From: an uncultured Thermoanaerobaculia bacterium
Lineage (GTDB): Bacteria; Acidobacteriota; Thermoanaerobaculia; Multivoradales; Multivoraceae
NCBI GenBank assembly: GCA_951813015.1
Contig: CATOTG010000008.1
Coordinates: 546,742-610,741, forward strand
Reading direction: 5' to 3'
DNA length: 64,000 nucleotides
Under the pieces are notes generated by a model. That model did not search any database. It was given only the letters and a program-made list of their open reading frames with translations, and was not told the origin of the DNA. A program made the position numbers and the translations under genes. Below are positions 61,253-64,000 of the stretch, piece after piece. The first letter of the stretch is position 1; the number at the start of each line of letters is the position of its first letter.

Positions 61253-63499
61253 TCAAAGTCCCTGACAGGCCCTGAGACCTACCGCAAGGCCCACTACCAG
61301 TAGACCGGCCAGCACGGTCACGGCCGCAGGCCAACTTGACCTACGCGGCCTACACACCTTGAGCAGGCCGTGACTATTCGTCCAGTGGAGGACTTCGCTG
61401 GTTCGGGTGGAGATGGTGACGCTGTCGCTGTACTCGTTGTCGTCGTCGTTGTAGAACCAAGTGACCGGCCCAAGCTCACTATCCCTATCCCGGTTGGTCC
61501 GGTTGGGGGGCCCCTGAAGGCGGAGCACGTCGTCTGAGTCGGAACCCCGAGTGAAGTGTTCCGCATCCGTCTCGCTGCTTTCTGGCGGAAGTCGCGCTTT
61601 GAGTTGGCCGCTGCGGTTCGTCCAGTGGAGGACTTCGCTGGTTCGGCCGGAGATCGTGACGCTGTCGTCTTCGCCGTAGAGCCAAGTCTCAAATCCTGGC
61701 TGGATTCCCGGATGCTCGAGTTTGATCCGGGTCGGTGTGCCTTGAAGGCGGATTACGTCGTCCGCGTGTGAACCGTAGGTGAAGTAGTCCGCGTCCGTCC
61801 CGTTGCTCCCCGGCAGCAGCCGCACTTTGAGTTGACCGTTGGGGTTGTTCCAGGCAAGGACCTTTTGGCTTCGGGACGATACTTGAACGGTGCCCAGGCC
61901 GTAGTGCCAGATATCTGGAAAGTTCTTTCCATGCCTGTAAAGACAGATGGGTGTGCCTTGAAGGCGGATTAGGTCGTCCGCATGGGAACCGCGGGTGAAG
62001 TAGTCCGCGCCCGTCCCGTTGTTTCCTGGCAGTAGCCGCACTTTGAGTTGGCCGGTTTCATTCTGCCAGTCGAGGACTTCCTGGGTTCGGGTGGAGATGG
62101 TGATGCAGTCCGGTGGGGTGTGGTAGGACTCCTCTCTCTCGCCGTATAACCAAATCTCCTCTCCTCGCCGTAAGTCCCTGCCGAGAGTGATGGGTGTGCC
62201 TTGGAGGCGGATCACGTCGTCCTCATGGGAACCGCGGGTGAAGTGGTCCCCGTCCGTCCCGTTGTTTCCTGGCGGCAGCCGCACTTTGAGTTGGCCGCTG
62301 AGATTCTGCCAGCCAAGGACTTCGTGAGTTCGGGGGGAGACGTAGACGCAGTCGCACCCGGCGTAGCCCCACAGGTCTATTCCTGGCTCCAGGTGGCTGA
62401 GTGAGATGGGTGTGCCCTGAAGACGGATCACTTCAGTCGCCTGGGAACCGCGGGTGAAATAGGAGCTCCCGCCACGGTCGCTGCGGGAGGTAGTCCCAGC
62501 CCCTGTGCGTGCCGACTGCCCCGGGGTCTCGGGCGGGGGCGTCTTCGGAACGCTGTCGGCCGCCGCTGTCTCGGCCGCCGGTGGGCCGGTCGCCGAGCTC
62601 AGGCTCCTGCGCCAGGTCCCGACGTCCTGGGGGCGGTGCTCGGGCCTCACGGCGAGTCCATTGTCGATGGCCGTTAGCCAGTCACCGTCGGCTTCGCCCA
62701 TGCGCTCAGCCAGCGGTTGGCAGTCGTCGTTCAGCATGCGATCCGGCGCGCTCGGCACGGCGTCTCCCGTCAGCACCCGATAGGAGACGGCGGCCAGAGC
62801 GTAGATGTCGGCGGGCGGACCCTGGGACGCCCCGGTGGAGTACTGCTCGATTGGCGCGTAGCCGGCCGTCAGCACTTGGGTGTGCGTCCGGTCGCCGTGC
62901 TGCACCCGGGCGGCGCCGAAGTCGATCAGCACGGGTTCGCCGTCTTCGGCGCGGACGACGATGTTTGCCGGCTTGATGTCGCGGTGCAGGTAGCCGTGGC
63001 CGTGCACGTGGGCCAGGCCGTCCGTCAGCGCCTCCAGCCAAGGGCGCCACTCGCCGGGCGGCAGCGTGCTTCTCCGGTCGAGGAGGGCCTTCAGCGATTC
63101 GCCTTCGACGTACTCCATGACGATGTACGCGGTGCCGTTCGCTTCCAAGTAGCGGTGCGCCCGGACGACGTTTGGGTGTCGTAGCCGGTGAATGGCCCGC
63201 GCCTCGTCCAGGAAGCGCTCGAGACCCCAGGCGAAGGTCTCTTGGTTCGTTGTTGCCGTGGCGGCAACCCTCTCGCCGCCCACACGGGTCGCGAGCTGGG
63301 CGGGGAAGTACTCCTTGAGAGCGACCGGCCCGTCCAGTTGATGGTCGAACGCCAGGTACGTGATGCCGAAGCCGCCCGCTCCGAGCACGCGAACGATCTC
63401 GTACTCGGCTATGCGGCGGCCGGGCGGAAGCGCAGCGGAAGGGGCCTCGGGCGACGTGCTGGACAACGCGGCGGACTGTAGCAGCGCAACGGCGGCCAT
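61253..63499 (-). CDS. Ser/Thr protein kinase with five C-terminal sensor-like repeats
   Basis: The 748-residue protein has a Hanks-type kinase domain (~30-290): LGAGGFGITYLAF, VALKEYFP, HGYLHRDIKPANIVV, LIDFGAARV and AGYAPIEQYS. After a Pro/Thr-rich linker come five repeats of ~75 residues (~350-715), each with FTRGSHADDVIRLQGTP, a W.YG element and EVL.W.N..GQLKVRL.PG. A single membrane helix sits at the very C-terminus (AAVTVLAGLLVVGLAVGL). The anchor is C-terminal, so both the kinase and the repeats should be cytoplasmic. It is the most upstream gene of the FHA/PP2C/ExbB/VWA cluster and the likely source of phospho-Thr for the FHA domains. Confidence 0.9.
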   Translation of the reverse strand: MAAVALLQSAALSSTSPEAPSAALPPGRRIAEYEIVRVLGAGGFGITYLAFDHQLDGPVALKEYFPAQLATRVGGERVAATATTNQETFAWGLERFLDEARAIHRLRHPNVVRAHRYLEANGTAYIVMEYVEGESLKALLDRRSTLPPGEWRPWLEALTDGLAHVHGHGYLHRDIKPANIVVRAEDGEPVLIDFGAARVQHGDRTHTQVLTAGYAPIEQYSTGASQGPPADIYALAAVSYRVLTGDAVPSAPDRMLNDDCQPLAERMGEADGDWLTAIDNGLAVRPEHRPQDVGTWRRSLSSATGPPAAETAAADSVPKTPPPETPGQSARTGAGTTSRSDRGGSSYFTRGSQATEVIRLQGTPISLSHLEPGIDLWGYAGCDCVYVSPRTHEVLGWQNLSGQLKVRLPPGNNGTDGDHFTRGSHEDDVIRLQGTPITLGRDLRRGEEIWLYGEREESYHTPPDCITISTRTQEVLDWQNETGQLKVRLLPGNNGTGADYFTRGSHADDLIRLQGTPICLYRHGKNFPDIWHYGLGTVQVSSRSQKVLAWNNPNGQLKVRLLPGSNGTDADYFTYGSHADDVIRLQGTPTRIKLEHPGIQPGFETWLYGEDDSVTISGRTSEVLHWTNRSGQLKARLPPESSETDAEHFTRGSDSDDVLRLQGPPNRTNRDRDSELGPVTWFYNDDDNEYSDSVTISTRTSEVLHWTNSHGLLKVCRPRRSSWPAAVTVLAGLLVVGLAVGLRACQGL

Positions 63500-63504
63500 T
63501 TGGA

Positions 63505-63920
63505 AGGCGCTCGCTCAACCCCGGCTCCCGCAGCGTGCGGGCTCCCTTCGCGTGTGCGAGCGGCGTCGGGTTCTCTCTCCAGTTGCTTCACCTTCGCCTC
63601 CAGCCGCTTCACCTTCGGTGCCAGAGGTTGGCCTCGGTGGGCTTGCGGCCACGCTTCTTCGGCCTCAGAGCCGAGAGCGCGCCGGTTCGCCGTGCCTTGC
63701 GCCAGTTGGCGAAGTAAGCCGTACAGCCCCTCTCTCGCCGAAGGAGACGACCCACCTCGCCGCGGTCCGTGCACCGGTCCGCCTCCTCCAGAATCAGAAG
63801 CCGGTACTCCGCCGTGAACTGCCGTTCGTCGGCTTCGCCGCCGCTTCCGGGTCGGGAACCGCTCCCGGGGCCGGGACCGCCGAGCCACCGCCAGCCTCTG
63901 CTCTCGTCTTGACATCAATC
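63505..63920 (-). pseudogene. decayed IS3-family transposase orfA
   Basis: On the minus strand one frame reads ERQFTAEYRLLILEEADRCT, then LSALRPKKRGRKPTEANLW before a stop. The adjacent frame continues PLAPKVKRLEAKVKQLERE. These are the consecutive parts of an IS3-type OrfA (helix-turn-helix then Leu-zipper), broken by a lost C at about 63625. The start is unclear and orfB is absent. The remnant ends just before the kinase start; the right edge (63920-64000) shows no further gene. Confidence 0.75.
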
Positions 63921-64000
63921 TCCCGCCAACGTGTGCCGTCCGCTATCGCGATCCAACGGGATCACCGCTGTGTCACGTACGCTGGCAGAGAGGGCGACCG

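Noticed and set aside
53250-63499. Type VI secretion Fha/Ppk/Ppp locus
   Set aside because: Kinase, PP2C and FHA genes fit, but no TssB/C, Hcp, VgrG, TssJ/L/M or ClpV gene is present in the window.

Overview
The window is high-GC DNA from a Gram-negative-type bacterium. Supporting signs are lipoprotein and periplasmic proteins, a TAXI-type TRAP transporter, a periplasmic M16 peptidase, NfuA, MgtE, RecO and MutL. A complete coenzyme F420 pathway with F420-type oxidoreductases is present. An uncultured Acidobacteriota-like lineage would fit, but this is inference only; no rRNA or marker gene settles it. No tRNA, rRNA or CRISPR array was seen.

Layout. (1) 1-5809: one giant minus-strand P-loop NTPase, cut by the window edge and missing from the ORF track. 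(2) 6049-19523: housekeeping and accessory metabolism: nfuA, an enoyl-CoA hydratase, a CinA/MoCF protein, an M16 peptidase, a PQQ-type propeller, a TAXI-TRAP transporter, a PaaK-like ligase, a membrane protein and an F420-type oxidoreductase. (3) 19814-25990: F420 biosynthesis on the minus strand (fno, cofE, cofD, cofC, fused cofG/cofH). (4) 26099-29703: a tandem-repeat block, a frameshifted terC, a GST, an acetyl-CoA hydrolase/transferase and a decayed fragment of a second copy. (5) 29700-46834: a defence island. It holds a Zorya type I-like operon (zorA-zorB-zorC-zorD, minus strand) and a divergent operon (plus strand) encoding a sigma-70 fusion protein and a DUF1998-type DEAH helicase. (6) 46850-53020: an LLM oxidoreductase, RidA, MgtE, RecO and MutL. 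(7) 53250-63499: a minus-strand signalling cluster with a Ser/Thr kinase, a PP2C phosphatase, four FHA proteins (one with a trypsin-like protease), an ExbB/MotA-like channel protein and a membrane-anchored VWA protein. (8) 63505-63920: a decayed IS3-type orfA.

The most striking observation is in region 5. The C-terminal ~450 residues of the ZorD-like SNF2 helicase and of the divergently encoded sigma-70 protein are clearly homologous. The two operons are therefore probably one composite system: a Zorya membrane motor plus effector, extended by a sigma factor carrying the helicase's C-terminal module and by a second helicase. The sigma protein has intact regions 2-4 followed by a second, partial sigma (region 1.2 up to the start of region 2).

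A second theme is tandem duplication of short junction sequences (73-78 bp) at four gene boundaries, several of which duplicate stop and/or start codons. There is also a dispersed two-hairpin REP-like element in three places, one of them inside the sigma coding sequence. The right-hand cluster looks like a second proton-channel complex (ExbB-like plus an ExbD/MotB-like helix on a VWA domain) under phospho-Thr/FHA control.
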